A DNA stretch of 64,000 nucleotides from an uncultured Mailhella sp. (GTDB taxonomy: Bacteria > Desulfobacterota > Desulfovibrionia > Desulfovibrionales > Desulfovibrionaceae): the NCBI GenBank assembly GCA_944324085.1, contig CALUUX010000003.1, forward strand, positions 62,001 to 126,000, in the 5' to 3' direction. Each line of letters starts with the position of its first letter. The first letter of the stretch is position 1. The position numbers were made by a program, and so were the translations under genes. The notes under the pieces are model-generated. The model was not told the origin of the DNA. It saw only the letters and a program-made list of their open reading frames with translations, and ran no database searches. Below, one piece after another: positions 26,770-35,189 of this stretch.

Positions 26770-27227
26770 GCGCCGTTCCTTTTTCGATCGAGTTCTTCCG
26801 CGGCGCGGCGGCGTCGCGCTTCGGCGGCGACTTCGCAGGGCACGATGGTTTTGCCTATGGGAAAAAGGGCGAGTTCCGCGAGCTTGATGTGCTGCCAGGC
26901 GAAGGGTATGCCCACGATGGTCAGCGCCAGAGCCGCGGCCGTGGCTGCATGGGCAATCGCTATCCAGAAGCCGGCGAGAAGAAACCATACGGCGTTTCCC
27001 ACCATGCCGGGAAGACCCGTGCCGATGTCGCTTTTGCCGTACAGCGTTTCGCGGGAGATGGACTCATAACCGAAAGGCATGAAGGCAAAGCCAGCCATGA
27101 CGAAGCAGGCGCGCCCCCAGGGAATGCCGATGACGCTCAGGCAGGCCAGCGCGCCGAAGAGCAGCCAGAGCAGGGCCATGAACCAGCCGCCGAAGATAAT
27201 CCAGAGTATGTTGCCGATGACGCTCAT
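26766..27227 (-). CDS. YccF-family inner-membrane protein with duplicated domain
   Basis: The 153-residue product contains two copies of the YccF domain: residues about 4-52 (WIIFGGWFMALLWLLFGALA, SVIGIPWG) and about 78-125 (WFLLAGFWIAIAHAATAAAL, TIVGIPFA). GAGGAA precedes the ATG at 27227. YccF proteins are poorly understood small membrane proteins. Coupled to the YdjM-like gene downstream. Confidence 0.9.
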   Translation of the reverse strand: MSVIGNILWIIFGGWFMALLWLLFGALACLSVIGIPWGRACFVMAGFAFMPFGYESISRETLYGKSDIGTGLPGMVGNAVWFLLAGFWIAIAHAATAAALALTIVGIPFAWQHIKLAELALFPIGKTIVPCEVAAEARRRRAAEELDRKRNGA

Positions 27228-27538
27228 GTTTCCTCAAGGTTTCCGGCGCGTTCAGATCGTGTTCCATGGGGCGGTCCGTCGCCGCGCGGAAGAGAAAGTA
27301 TAGCGGTCGAGCGGGCTACGCGCAAGCGAGAAACGCGGACCGCGCGCGAGACTCTTCATGCCCGCGTCGAAGTCGGACGGCGTTTTGCCAGGCGAAGGAC
27401 GTTCTCATCGGAAAAGGGCCGTTTCGCGTCAGGCGTCGGAGGAGCCATCCCGATCGCCGTCTGGCCGGTTGCAGAGCGGGCATCTATGGCGTATGCTGCT
27501 TCGCGTTCTTTCAACATTCCTTTCTGGAGAGATTTCCT
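27228..27538. other. Gap between divergent genes, no gene seen
   Basis: These 311 bases separate the minus-strand yccF-like gene from asnS. Open frames across them are shadows without ribosome sites. I found no tRNA, hairpin terminator or near-consensus promoter, although both flanking genes must be transcribed from here. Confidence 0.6.
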
Positions 27539-28924
27539 ATGCAGCGTACCAGCATAAGCGAAGCTCTGGCCTCCGCCGGACCGCGCAACGGCGTCACCGT
27601 GTGCGGATGGGTGAGAACCCGCCGCGATTCCAAGGGATTTGCTTTTCTTGAACTCAATGACGGCTCCTGCCTGAAGAATCTGCAGTGCATTATCGACGAG
27701 GGCACGCAGGCATGGGACAGCCTGGAAGGCGTGAATACGGGCGCGGCCGTCAGCGTGTCCGGCGATCTGGTGGAATCTCCGGGCAAGGGGCAGAAATGGG
27801 AAGTGCACGCCGCCACCATGAAGGTGTTCGGTCTGGCCGATCCGGCCACGTTCCCCCTCCAGAAGAAACGTCATTCCGACGAATTTCTGCGCACCATCGC
27901 CCACTTGCGTCCTCGCACCAACAAGTACGGCGCGGCGTTCCGCATTCGCTCCGAAGCGGCGCTCGCCGTGCACGATTATTTCAGGGGACTCGGTTTCTAC
28001 TACGTGCACGCGCCCATTCTCACCGGTTCCGACTGCGAGGGCGCGGGCGAGATGTTCCGCGTGACCACGCTTCCCGTGGACGGCGGCCCCAAGCCGGAAT
28101 CCGGCAACGTGTTCGAAAACGATTTCTTCGGCAAGCAGGCGAGTCTTACGGTGTCCGGCCAGCTCGAAGCGGAAGCTTTGGCCTGCGCTCTGGGCAAGGT
28201 GTACAATTTCGGCCCCACGTTCCGCGCCGAACATTCCTACACGCCGCGCCATGCCGCCGAGTTCTGGATGGTGGAGCCCGAAGCCGCGTTCAACGATCTT
28301 TGGGACAACATGGAGCTGGCCGAAGGGCTTATCCGCCATGTGGTGCGCCATGTGATGGAGCGTTGCGGGGACGATGTGGCGTTGTTCGACAAGTTCGTGG
28401 CTCCCGGTCTGCTGGAAAGCCTGCGCGACATGGCGGAAAAACAGTACGCTCGCGTTTCCTATCGCGACGCCGTCAAGCTCCTTCAGGACAGCGGAAAGAA
28501 GTTCGAATATCCCGTGTCGTTCGGCACCGATCTTCAGACTGAGCATGAACGTTTTCTGGCGGAAGAATATTTCCGCTCTCCGGTCACGGTGTATGATTAT
28601 CCCAAGGATATCAAGGCGTTCTACATGCGCATGAACGACGATGGCGAAACCGTGGCCGCCATGGATCTCCTGGTGCCCCGCATCGGCGAACTTGTGGGCG
28701 GCAGTCAGCGCGAGGAGCGTCTCGACCGTCTCGAAGCCCGCATCAGGGAATTGGGGCAGAAGCCTGAAGATTACTGGTGGTATCTTGATCTGCGTCGTTT
28801 CGGCAGCGTGCCTCATTCCGGATTCGGCATGGGCTTTGAGCGCATGATCATGTTGCTGACCGGCATTGCCAACATCCGCGACGTGCTGCCGTTCCCCCGC
28901 ACGACGGGTTCTCTGGAGTTCTGA
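27539..28924 (+). CDS. asnS: Asparaginyl-tRNA synthetase
   Basis: The 461-residue class IIb synthetase has an N-terminal OB fold (residues about 15-105, VTVCGWVRTRRDSKGFAFLE) and a catalytic core with motif 2 FRAEHSYTPRHAAEFWMVEPE and motif 3 GFGMGFERMIML. The AsnRS signature LTGSDCEGAGEMF, ending in TTGSLEF at the C-terminus, distinguishes it from AspRS. GGAGAG precedes the ATG at 27539. Overlaps the trmH-like gene by one base. Confidence 0.96.
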   Translation: MQRTSISEALASAGPRNGVTVCGWVRTRRDSKGFAFLELNDGSCLKNLQCIIDEGTQAWDSLEGVNTGAAVSVSGDLVESPGKGQKWEVHAATMKVFGLADPATFPLQKKRHSDEFLRTIAHLRPRTNKYGAAFRIRSEAALAVHDYFRGLGFYYVHAPILTGSDCEGAGEMFRVTTLPVDGGPKPESGNVFENDFFGKQASLTVSGQLEAEALACALGKVYNFGPTFRAEHSYTPRHAAEFWMVEPEAAFNDLWDNMELAEGLIRHVVRHVMERCGDDVALFDKFVAPGLLESLRDMAEKQYARVSYRDAVKLLQDSGKKFEYPVSFGTDLQTEHERFLAEEYFRSPVTVYDYPKDIKAFYMRMNDDGETVAAMDLLVPRIGELVGGSQREERLDRLEARIRELGQKPEDYWWYLDLRRFGSVPHSGFGMGFERMIMLLTGIANIRDVLPFPRTTGSLEF

Positions 28925-29514
28925 TGAGAGTCATGACCGAACGCCGCAGGGCGAAGATAGAAAAGGTGCTTTCGCATCGTCAGAAGGGGCTTACGCTTGT
29001 CATGGACAACGTGTGGGATCCTCACAACGTGTCCGCCATATATCGCAGCTGCGACGCCTTCGGGGTGCCGGAAGTGCACCTTTACTATACGCAGTGCGCT
29101 TTTCCGCAGCTGAGCCGCAAGACGTCGGCGTCGGCCTTCAAGTGGGTGAACACCGTTCGTCACTCCAACAAGGAAGAGCTGCTGGCCGCGCTTCGCGCGC
29201 AGAACATGCAGGTGCTGGCCACCAGCTGTTCGCCCGCGTCTCGTCCGCTGACCGATTACGATTTCACCAAGCCCACGGCCATCATTATGGGCAACGAGCA
29301 CGCGGGCGTGTCGCCGGAACTCGTGCCTCTGGTGGACGGAGAGGTGTACATTCCCATGTATGGCATGGTGCAGAGCTTCAACGTGTCCGTGGCGTCCGCC
29401 CTCATGCTGGCGGAAGCCTCGCGTCAGCGCGCGGCGGCGGGCATGTACGAACGCAGACTCTGGACCGACGAAGAATATGAAACCCGTCTGAACGCCTGGC
29501 TGGAAAAGGCGTAG
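28924..29514 (+). CDS. trmH: TrmH-family tRNA/rRNA 2'-O-ribose methyltransferase
   Basis: The 196-residue SPOUT methyltransferase has motif 1 NVSAIYRSCDAFGV, motif 2 GNEHAGVS and motif 3 IPMYGMVQSFNVSVASAL. These match TrmH, which methylates G18 of tRNA. The first codon overlaps the asnS stop (TGATG). A 9-bp hairpin follows at 29527. Assignment to TrmH rather than another SpoU paralogue is likely from the N-terminal and motif 3 sequence. Confidence 0.92.
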   Translation: MRVMTERRRAKIEKVLSHRQKGLTLVMDNVWDPHNVSAIYRSCDAFGVPEVHLYYTQCAFPQLSRKTSASAFKWVNTVRHSNKEELLAALRAQNMQVLATSCSPASRPLTDYDFTKPTAIIMGNEHAGVSPELVPLVDGEVYIPMYGMVQSFNVSVASALMLAEASRQRAAAGMYERRLWTDEEYETRLNAWLEKA

Positions 29515-29526
29515 ACGGTCGCCGGA

Positions 29527-29550
29527 GCGGAGGGATCATCGTCCCTCCGC
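29527..29550 (+). terminator. Hairpin after trmH
   Basis: A perfect 9-bp stem GCGGAGGGA with a 6-base loop, 13 bases after the stop; no T run. Confidence 0.5.
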
Positions 29551-29705
29551 GAGGTTGAAGGGCGCGCGTTCCCTGGAGGATGCGGCCCTTTTTGTTTCCG
29601 CGCTGGTTTTTTCCGCGTCATTTCCTCATGCGGACCCATTGCCAATGGCGAAGGCGCGGGATAGAATAGATTCGTTTTGTGACGAATTCTTTTCGCGGAG
29701 TCTTC

Positions 29706-30590
29706 ATGCTGTTCGACGATATGCGGTCCCTGCTCGCCCGCGCCAGAAATATCGCCATCGTAGGAGCCAAGGACAAGCCCGGTTCCCCTGTGGATCATGT
29801 GGGCCGCTATCTGCTCAACGCCGGTTTCAACGTCAAGCCCGTGCACGCCGTCCGGCGACAGGCGTGGGGCATTCCCGCCGCGCGCAGCATCGCGGAACTG
29901 CCCGAATGGGGGTTTGACCCCGATATCATCTGTCTTTTTCGCGCGCCGCAGTATTGTGAGGCGCATGCCCGCGAGACGCTGACGCTTCCGCGCCTGCCCA
30001 TGATCTTCTGGATGCAGGAAGGCATACGTTGTCCCGAGGCGGGAAAGCTTATGGCCGCCGCGGGCGTGAAGGTGGTGGAAGACCGTTGCCTTCAGACCGT
30101 GCACGCCGCGCTTTTCGATGACAGAACGGAAACGTTTTCCTGCCAGCGTTGCGGCAAGTGCTGCGAGGGGCGCGGGGGCATTGTGATTGGCCCTCGCGAT
30201 CTGCCGCGTTTGTGCGCGTATTTCGGCCTTCCCGCCGAAGAGGTGCTCGCCCGCTATGCCGAGAACCTCGGAGGCAAGCCCACGCTGAAATGCGGCGAGG
30301 ATGGGTTCTGTTTGTTTTTCAAGGCCGGACAGGGATGTTCCATTCATCCGGCTCGTCCGGCCGTGTGTCGAGCGTGGCCGTTTTTCCGGGGAAATCTGGT
30401 GGACGAGGTGAGCTTCGCCATGGCCAGGGATGACTGTCCCGGCATCCGGCGCGACGTCTCGCACGCCGCGTTCGCCCGCGAAGGGTTCCGGTATCTGAAC
30501 GATTACAAATTGCGGGGCGACGATCCGACGCGCGAGGGCCGGGCCCTCATCGTGGACGAGCGGGAACTTCCGGCCGGAGCGAGGGACTGA
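29706..30590 (+). CDS. CoA-binding domain fused to a YkgJ-type cysteine cluster
   Basis: The 294-residue product is a two-domain fusion. Residues 1-135 form a CoA-binding (YccU/succinyl-CoA-synthetase-like) Rossmann domain: RNIAIVGAKDKPGSPVDHVG, VKPVHAV, then DIICLFRAPQ and MIFWMQEGI. Residues 140-285 form a YkgJ/CxxCxxCC cluster domain: CQRCGKCCEGRGG near 145 and GCSIHPARPAVCRAWPF near 213-229, probably binding zinc or an Fe-S cluster. Each half is common separately; the fusion is not one I can name. The start at 29706 has GGAG nearby. It is transcribed alone ahead of adk. The function is unknown, perhaps a CoA- or nucleotide-sensing metal protein. Confidence 0.88.
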   Translation: MLFDDMRSLLARARNIAIVGAKDKPGSPVDHVGRYLLNAGFNVKPVHAVRRQAWGIPAARSIAELPEWGFDPDIICLFRAPQYCEAHARETLTLPRLPMIFWMQEGIRCPEAGKLMAAAGVKVVEDRCLQTVHAALFDDRTETFSCQRCGKCCEGRGGIVIGPRDLPRLCAYFGLPAEEVLARYAENLGGKPTLKCGEDGFCLFFKAGQGCSIHPARPAVCRAWPFFRGNLVDEVSFAMARDDCPGIRRDVSHAAFAREGFRYLNDYKLRGDDPTREGRALIVDERELPAGARD

Positions 30591-30806
30591 TATTTTCCTT
30601 TCCGCGTTGCGGGAAGGACGCCGCCACGGGCGGCACGGATGGGGGAGTCGCGGCGTCCGGCGGGCGCGGCGACGGAGGTTGTTAACCATGGAGGCGGTCG
30701 TCGTCATGACGGTTCCGCTCCGCGTGTATGCCGCAAGCATTCACGCAGGAAGCCCGCGAGGCGGTGACCCGCGGGCGTTCACGCGCAACAGCGCCAGAGG
30801 ATTCTG

Positions 30807-31478
30807 ATGAATATTCTGATTTTTGGCCCCAACGGCAGCGGCAAGGGCACGCAGGGTGCTCTTCTCATGGAAAAGTACGGCATTCAGCACATCGAGTCCG
30901 GCGCCGTTTTCCGCCAGCACATCGGAAACGGCACGGAACTGGGCAAGAAGGCCAAGGCTTATATCGACAAGGGCGAACTCGTTCCGGATGAAATCACCAT
31001 TCCCATGGTGCTGGACATTCTCAAGTCTCAGGGCGACAAGGGCTGGCTTCTGGACGGATTCCCCCGCAACATGGAGCAGGCCCGCAAGCTCGACGAGGCA
31101 CTCAAGTCCGAAGGCATGAAGCTTGATTACGTGGTGGAAATCATGTTGCCCCGCAAGGTCGCCCGCGAACGCATCATGGGTCGCCGGCTCTGCGTGAACA
31201 ATAACAACCATCCCAACAATATTTTTATCGACGCCATCAAACCCAACGGCGACGTGTGTCGCGTGTGCGGCGGAGCTCTCAAGACCCGCGCCGACGATCA
31301 GGACGAGGCCGCCATCAACAAGCGTCACGATATCTACTATGACGAAAACAACGGCACCCTGGCCGCGGCTCATTATTTCAAGGATCTGGCCGCCAAGGGC
31401 GAAACCACCTACATCACGCTTGACGGAAGCGGCACCATCGACGCCATCCGCGACGAGTTGCTTTCCAAGCTGAAGTAA
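30807..31478 (+). CDS. adk: Adenylate kinase
   Basis: The 223-residue product has Walker A GPNGSGKGTQ (residues 7-16), LLDGFPRNMEQA and a LID with RVCGG. It interconverts ATP, ADP and AMP. AGAGGA precedes the ATG. The 216-base leader holds two small hairpins (30620-30634, 30752-30776) but no supportable gene; a 39-codon frame at 30688 has no family resemblance. Confidence 0.96.
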   Translation: MNILIFGPNGSGKGTQGALLMEKYGIQHIESGAVFRQHIGNGTELGKKAKAYIDKGELVPDEITIPMVLDILKSQGDKGWLLDGFPRNMEQARKLDEALKSEGMKLDYVVEIMLPRKVARERIMGRRLCVNNNNHPNNIFIDAIKPNGDVCRVCGGALKTRADDQDEAAINKRHDIYYDENNGTLAAAHYFKDLAAKGETTYITLDGSGTIDAIRDELLSKLK

Positions 31479-31496
31479 GGAACGATCCGCGTGAAG

Positions 31497-31534
31497 AAAG
31501 CCCCGGTTCCGTGATGGACGGTTCCGGGGCTTTT
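31497..31534 (+). terminator. Intrinsic terminator after adk
   Basis: Stem AAAGCCCCGG/CCGGGGCTTT with a 17-base loop, followed by T residues at 31531-31534. Confidence 0.88.
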
Positions 31535-31759
31535 GTTATGCGTTCAGGGCGTTGCGGGAAGCATGGCGCATGCTTTGCCGTCCTGATGAAGGCCGACGGC
31601 GATGCGGCTTGGGCGCGGGCGGCGATGCGGATGGAAGCGACATCAACCGATCTTGGGACGTCGGCGTTTTTACAGGCTCATGAGGCGCATTTCGACGAAA
31701 TCTTCTTTTCGCATGATCCTTCGCGAGCGATCGCCTTGAGCGCGTCGGAGTCGTTTGCC

Positions 31760-32263
31760 TTACGCTTCCTGAGCCGGCGCTATGCTGGAGTAGCCGTTCC
31801 AGGCAAACAAAGGACGTTCTTCTTCGTCTCCGTAAACGTTTTCCACGTGGCAAATGTAAAAATAATGATCGCCGACCTCAATATATTCACGGAGCGAGCA
31901 CTGTATGGCGATCGCGCTGTGAACCGGTATTTGAATGTCGGAATTGGGGATATCCTTCAGGTCTATGCCGAAATCCTTGGCTTTATGCTTTGTTCTTCCG
32001 GTGGAGCAGCCGCACTGCATGACTTGCTTGGCCAGCGATTCGCCCGGAACGGTCAGAACGACGCGTTTATTGGCTCGAACCATTTCGCCGGTATAGGACA
32101 TTTTCATCATGGCAAAACCGATGATTTCCGGTTTAAGGCTCAGGTAGGTCCACCATGAAACAGCGGCGAGATTGGTTTCTCCGGACGGAGTCCTGGAACA
32201 GATGAGAGACAACGGATTGGGGGAAGTGAACTTTGCCGCGTTGATGAGAGAAAGAGATTTCAT
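31760..32263 (-). CDS. Flavin reductase-like (flavoredoxin-type) FMN-binding protein
   Basis: The 167-residue split-barrel flavoprotein has the N-terminal pattern LSLICSRTPSGETNLAAVSW (C/S-x-G-x-x-N-x-A) and WTYLSLKPEIIGFAMMK of the flavin_reduct family to which Desulfovibrio flavoredoxin belongs. QQ is absent, but CGCSTGRTKHKAKDFG and SLREYIEVGDHYFYICHVEN fit the family. AGGA precedes the ATG at 32263. It is the last gene of the radical-SAM/flavoprotein operon, 31 bases after the exported flavoprotein gene. Probably a one-electron carrier or FMN reductase. Confidence 0.9.
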   Translation of the reverse strand: MKSLSLINAAKFTSPNPLSLICSRTPSGETNLAAVSWWTYLSLKPEIIGFAMMKMSYTGEMVRANKRVVLTVPGESLAKQVMQCGCSTGRTKHKAKDFGIDLKDIPNSDIQIPVHSAIAIQCSLREYIEVGDHYFYICHVENVYGDEEERPLFAWNGYSSIAPAQEA

Positions 32264-32294
32264 TGCGTTTATCCTGGTTAAATGGTGTTTCGGA

Positions 32295-33020
32295 TTAGGC
32301 GTTGCGCCCCATTTGCTCCGCTATGGCCAGAGCTTTGTGATCCTTCATGTCTCCGAATTCGTGCACGCCGGTTACGAACAGTCGGCCTCTATCCTTCCAG
32401 CCTTTGAGCCCCAGTGTCTGACGGTAGGATTCTGCGGAGCCTGCGAACGAACGCGGAAACAGGCTTTCTCCGCACATGAGCAGCATGGCCTCCTTGATGA
32501 GCAGATCGCGCGGCTTTTCTTTTTTGGAATAGGGATACAGTCTGTCCATGGCGCATTTGATGTGGCCGCTGAAGTTATACCAGTACAGGGGGCTGCAGAA
32601 GACAATCATGTTCGCTTTTTCCAGCAGCGGCCAGAAATGTTCAAAACTGTCCTCGACAACGCAGGGCTTTCCCGTGCTCCAGCATCCTTCGCAATGAAGG
32701 CACGCGCTCATGGGTTCCCGGCCGCTGGAAAAAATATCCACGTCGTGTCCGGCTTCGCGCGCGCCTTTGGCAAAGGCTTCCGCAAGAAGATCGCTGTTTC
32801 CATGAACTCTCGCGCTTCCGGTAACGATCAGAATGCGTTTTTTCTGGCCCGTTCCGGAGGTCATGAAGTTTTCCACCTGGATGGAAGAGGTGGAGGCGAT
32901 GCGTCGGTACAACGAATAGCCGACCGCCGCCAGGGCGGCCGCTCCCGCGCCGAAAAAGAGACTCCTTCGGCGAACGACGCTTTTGCCGACGTTGTTTGCT
33001 GCGTTTTTGATATCGGACAT
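32295..33020 (-). CDS. Tat-signal or membrane-anchored NADPH-FMN reductase-like flavoprotein
   Basis: The product has 241 residues. N-terminal region 18-45 reads VRRRSLFFGAGAAALAAVGY, a twin-arginine-like leader or signal anchor, which is unusual for this fold. Residues 58-240 form a flavodoxin-like NADPH-FMN reductase/iron-sulfur flavoprotein domain: RILIVTGSARVHGNSDLLAE, CLHCEGCWSTGKPC, and MIVFCSPLYWYNFSGHIKCA. The Cys trio near 101-111 may hold a metal or cluster. GGGAG precedes the ATG at 33020. It lies downstream of a 67-codon gene and upstream of a flavoredoxin-like gene. Confidence 0.88.
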   Translation of the reverse strand: MSDIKNAANNVGKSVVRRRSLFFGAGAAALAAVGYSLYRRIASTSSIQVENFMTSGTGQKKRILIVTGSARVHGNSDLLAEAFAKGAREAGHDVDIFSSGREPMSACLHCEGCWSTGKPCVVEDSFEHFWPLLEKANMIVFCSPLYWYNFSGHIKCAMDRLYPYSKKEKPRDLLIKEAMLLMCGESLFPRSFAGSAESYRQTLGLKGWKDRGRLFVTGVHEFGDMKDHKALAIAEQMGRNA

Positions 33021-33033
33021 GGCGACTCCCAAA

Positions 33034-33237
33034 TTATGACGACGCGCCGAAGCGAACGGCGTTCCGTGGAAGACGATTCCAGCGTTCCGCGTCGCTGGCT
33101 TCGACGGGCTTTTGATCGAGGCGGACGAATGCGGAGACGTCCCCGCGGGGAAGCAGTGAAGCCGCAAGCTCTTTCCAGGCGGCGCGGGGATGGCCGTGAT
33201 GATTCGGACTGCCGTTGGTCGTAAAAAGGTTGTTCAC
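33034..33237 (-). CDS. Unannotated 67-residue small protein, GTG start
   Basis: GTG at 33235-33237 is preceded by AAGGA six bases upstream and opens a 67-codon frame ending at TAA 33034, between the radical SAM gene and the exported flavoprotein gene. It starts MNNLFTTNGSPNHHGHPRAA and continues with WKELAASLL and FVRLDQKPVEASDAERW. No cysteines, signal or transmembrane segment. The ribosome site, the position in the operon and the tight spacing to the next gene (13 bases) support it. It could be a substrate or peptide partner of the radical SAM protein (inference) or an unrelated small protein. Confidence 0.6.
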   Translation of the reverse strand: MNNLFTTNGSPNHHGHPRAAWKELAASLLPRGDVSAFVRLDQKPVEASDAERWNRLPRNAVRFGASS

Positions 33238-33280
33238 GTTTTTCCTTGAATGGACGACAAGAGGAACGTTTTTTCTGCGT

Positions 33281-34171
33281 CTATAAGGAATTTTTAAGAT
33301 GACGACTGACCATTTTTTCCAGCTCTTCATCCGAGCAGGAGCGCAAAACGTCGTCGATGTCTTCCAGAACGCGCCGTTTGGCCGTTTCGTCTCTGTTGGC
33401 GAAGCGATAGTTGAGCGGATTCAGGTAATGAACGCCGTCATAAAAAACGTCTATGGTGAGTTCGCGGAGAAACGTTTGGAGCTCTTCAATCTTTTCCCGC
33501 TCGGACGCTTCGATAAACGTTCCTCGTTCCGCCATTTCCGCCAGAGGCGTATGCGCAAAGACGGTCATGCCCGTGGTTGTGATGAGCTGCGGGTGAACCT
33601 GATTGAACATCCGGGCGGTGGCTTCGCCGCTGACATGGCCCATGCCTTTGCCTCCCATGCCCAGGATGTAGAACGTGGTGTAGGTTATTCCCGCTTCATC
33701 CAGGCGCAGCAGTTGTTCCACGGCCTCGGCCGCGGTGTGTCCTTTGTTCATACGCCGAAGCACGCCGTCGTCGCCGTTTTCTGTGCCGATGTAGAGATGC
33801 CGCAGTCCCATGCGGCAAAGCTCTCGCAGCTCTTCGATGCTTTTGCCGGCGATGTCGCCGATACGACTCTGCATGCTTACCCGTCTGAATTGCGGAACGT
33901 GACGCCGCAGCACTTGAAGATAGTTGAGCAGCGTTTTGGCAGGCAGGGCGAAGGGATTGGATCCGGTCAGATATATCGCCGTATCGGCGGGAAAAAGCGC
34001 GCCGCGGGTGATGACGTCTCTCTCAAGTTGTTCCGGCGTGACGGCCATGAAGGGATACCCGCGAGAGACGTAGCAGAAATAACACTTGTTGTACGAACAG
34101 CCCTGCGTCGCGCGCAGAAGAAGAGAGCGCGCTTCCTGCGGCGGCCTCATGGCGGGTTCAGTGAAAGGCAT
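33281..34171 (-). CDS. Radical SAM protein
   Basis: The 296-residue product has the cluster motif ATQGCSYNKCYFCYV (CX4CX2C), as in the B12-independent radical SAM group with C-x-YNKC-x-FC. Other features are YIGTENGDDGVLRRMNKGHT and FYILGMGGKGMG for SAM binding and barrel geometry. There is no SPASM or B12 domain; the length covers only the core barrel. AGGAG precedes the ATG at 34171. It is the first gene of a four-gene leftward operon with a small protein and two flavoproteins that could supply electrons. Substrate unknown. Confidence 0.92.
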   Translation of the reverse strand: MPFTEPAMRPPQEARSLLLRATQGCSYNKCYFCYVSRGYPFMAVTPEQLERDVITRGALFPADTAIYLTGSNPFALPAKTLLNYLQVLRRHVPQFRRVSMQSRIGDIAGKSIEELRELCRMGLRHLYIGTENGDDGVLRRMNKGHTAAEAVEQLLRLDEAGITYTTFYILGMGGKGMGHVSGEATARMFNQVHPQLITTTGMTVFAHTPLAEMAERGTFIEASEREKIEELQTFLRELTIDVFYDGVHYLNPLNYRFANRDETAKRRVLEDIDDVLRSCSDEELEKMVSRHLKNSL

Positions 34172-34203
34172 ATTGCAGACTCCTGATGGCGGTTGAAAAC
34201 CTC

Positions 34204-34241
34204 GTCTGATAAATATTTAGTGATCGCTAAATAATTGTCAA
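34204..34241 (-). promoter_or_regulatory. Repressible promoter: -35 TTGACA followed by a 20-bp near-palindrome
   Basis: The minus strand has TTGACA at 34236-34241, followed by TATTTAGCGATCACTAAATA (34214-34233), a 20-bp palindrome with one mismatched pair lying in the spacer and -10 region. This layout is typical of a TetR/MarR-type operator that blocks RNA polymerase. It would control the radical SAM operon. No regulator gene is adjacent. Confidence 0.7.
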
Positions 34242-34666
34242 GAAAATTTGTTTCTCCCGTAGCCGTTAAGAGCGGCGGGACGTCGTCGGCGGTCGAGACT
34301 ACACGATGGGGTAAGCGGAGGCGGAGGACGAGGAGGAAGGACGCGATGGTCAGTGGAAAGTAAGCTCGGCGTGAATCAAGGAAATTCAGAGCGTTTCAGC
34401 GCGTCTTCGTCAAGTAAACAGTCGTATGAAAGCGCGCCGACCTACGGAAGATTATTATAGTATGGTTGTTACAGATATGCGCGACTCGCCGCGCTTTCGA
34501 AGAATTTTAGACGTCGCGCGGAGCTTGGGATCATGGAAGACTTCGGGGAGTCGACTCCTCAGTCCGGGAATCGACAAGGGAGGCGGAGGAGGGTCGGGAG
34601 CGGAAATGTGATCGCCGCGTAAGAAAGAAGCCTTGTTTTTCGCGCGTCGAACGTTGTCGAGACGAA
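34242..34666. other. Gap without a supportable gene
   Basis: Between the radical SAM promoter and the chaperone terminator there are about 425 bases with only short frames lacking ribosome sites (longest 61 codons at 34426). Nothing recognisable. Confidence 0.6.
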
Positions 34667-34695
34667 GCTCTCCCGCGCGTCCCGCGCGGGAGAGC
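34667..34695 (-). terminator. Strong hairpin after the chaperone gene
   Basis: A 12-bp perfect stem GCTCTCCCGCGC with a 5-base loop, eight bases after the chaperone stop; GC-rich, with no long T run. Confidence 0.65.
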
Positions 34696-34702
34696 GAAAG
34701 CG

Positions 34703-35158
34703 TCACACTCTCAGCATGTCTTGCGGAAAGGCGCCAAGCGTTTCGTCCAAAGCGTCGTTCCTCTGGTCAGACACGCAGATGTCCTGCCAGATGGCCGCGA
34801 CGTCGACGAAGTTCTGCAACCACACGGCGACGTTGGCGCTGTCCAGAACACGCAGCGGCATGACGCCCTGAAGCGTTATGCCGGTGTCTTCGCGAGCGGC
34901 CAGCGTAAAGCCCTGCGTGCTGCGGAAAAAGGTGTTGGCGTCCAGGAGGGAAGCGTACAGCGTTTCCCGGTCTTTTTCCGGCAGGGGAGCCACTACGGTG
35001 AAAAGCATGACGGCGTCGGCGCCGGGCAGGTAGCGCAGGCTGACTTCAAAGTCATCGATGACCAGCAGACAGGAAGGATCGTCGTCCCGAACTGTGATCT
35101 CCGGCAGGCCCAGCGCCGGCGCCAGGGTGGAAAGAAGGGAAGTGAAGGCTTCAAGCAT
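34703..35158 (-). CDS. Type III secretion chaperone, CesT/Tir-chaperone family
   Basis: The 151-residue acidic protein has the class I chaperone pattern: LLSTLAPALGLPEITVRDD at the start, CLLVIDDFEVSLRYLPGAD, LFTVVAPLPEKDRETLYASL, LLDANTFFRSTQGFTLA, then ITLQGVMPLRVLDSANVAVW and a C-terminal helix. Such chaperones dimerise and bind one effector. AAGGAA precedes the ATG at 35158. It follows the large gene at 35190 by 31 bases, the usual effector-chaperone arrangement. Confidence 0.85.
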   Translation of the reverse strand: MLEAFTSLLSTLAPALGLPEITVRDDDPSCLLVIDDFEVSLRYLPGADAVMLFTVVAPLPEKDRETLYASLLDANTFFRSTQGFTLAAREDTGITLQGVMPLRVLDSANVAVWLQNFVDVAAIWQDICVSDQRNDALDETLGAFPQDMLRV

Positions 35159-35189
35159 GGGGGGATTCCTTTATCTTCTCATAGCGGTT

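Noticed and set aside
30688-30807. A 39-codon leader peptide before adk
   Set aside because: No convincing ribosome site or attenuation features; the sequence looks random.
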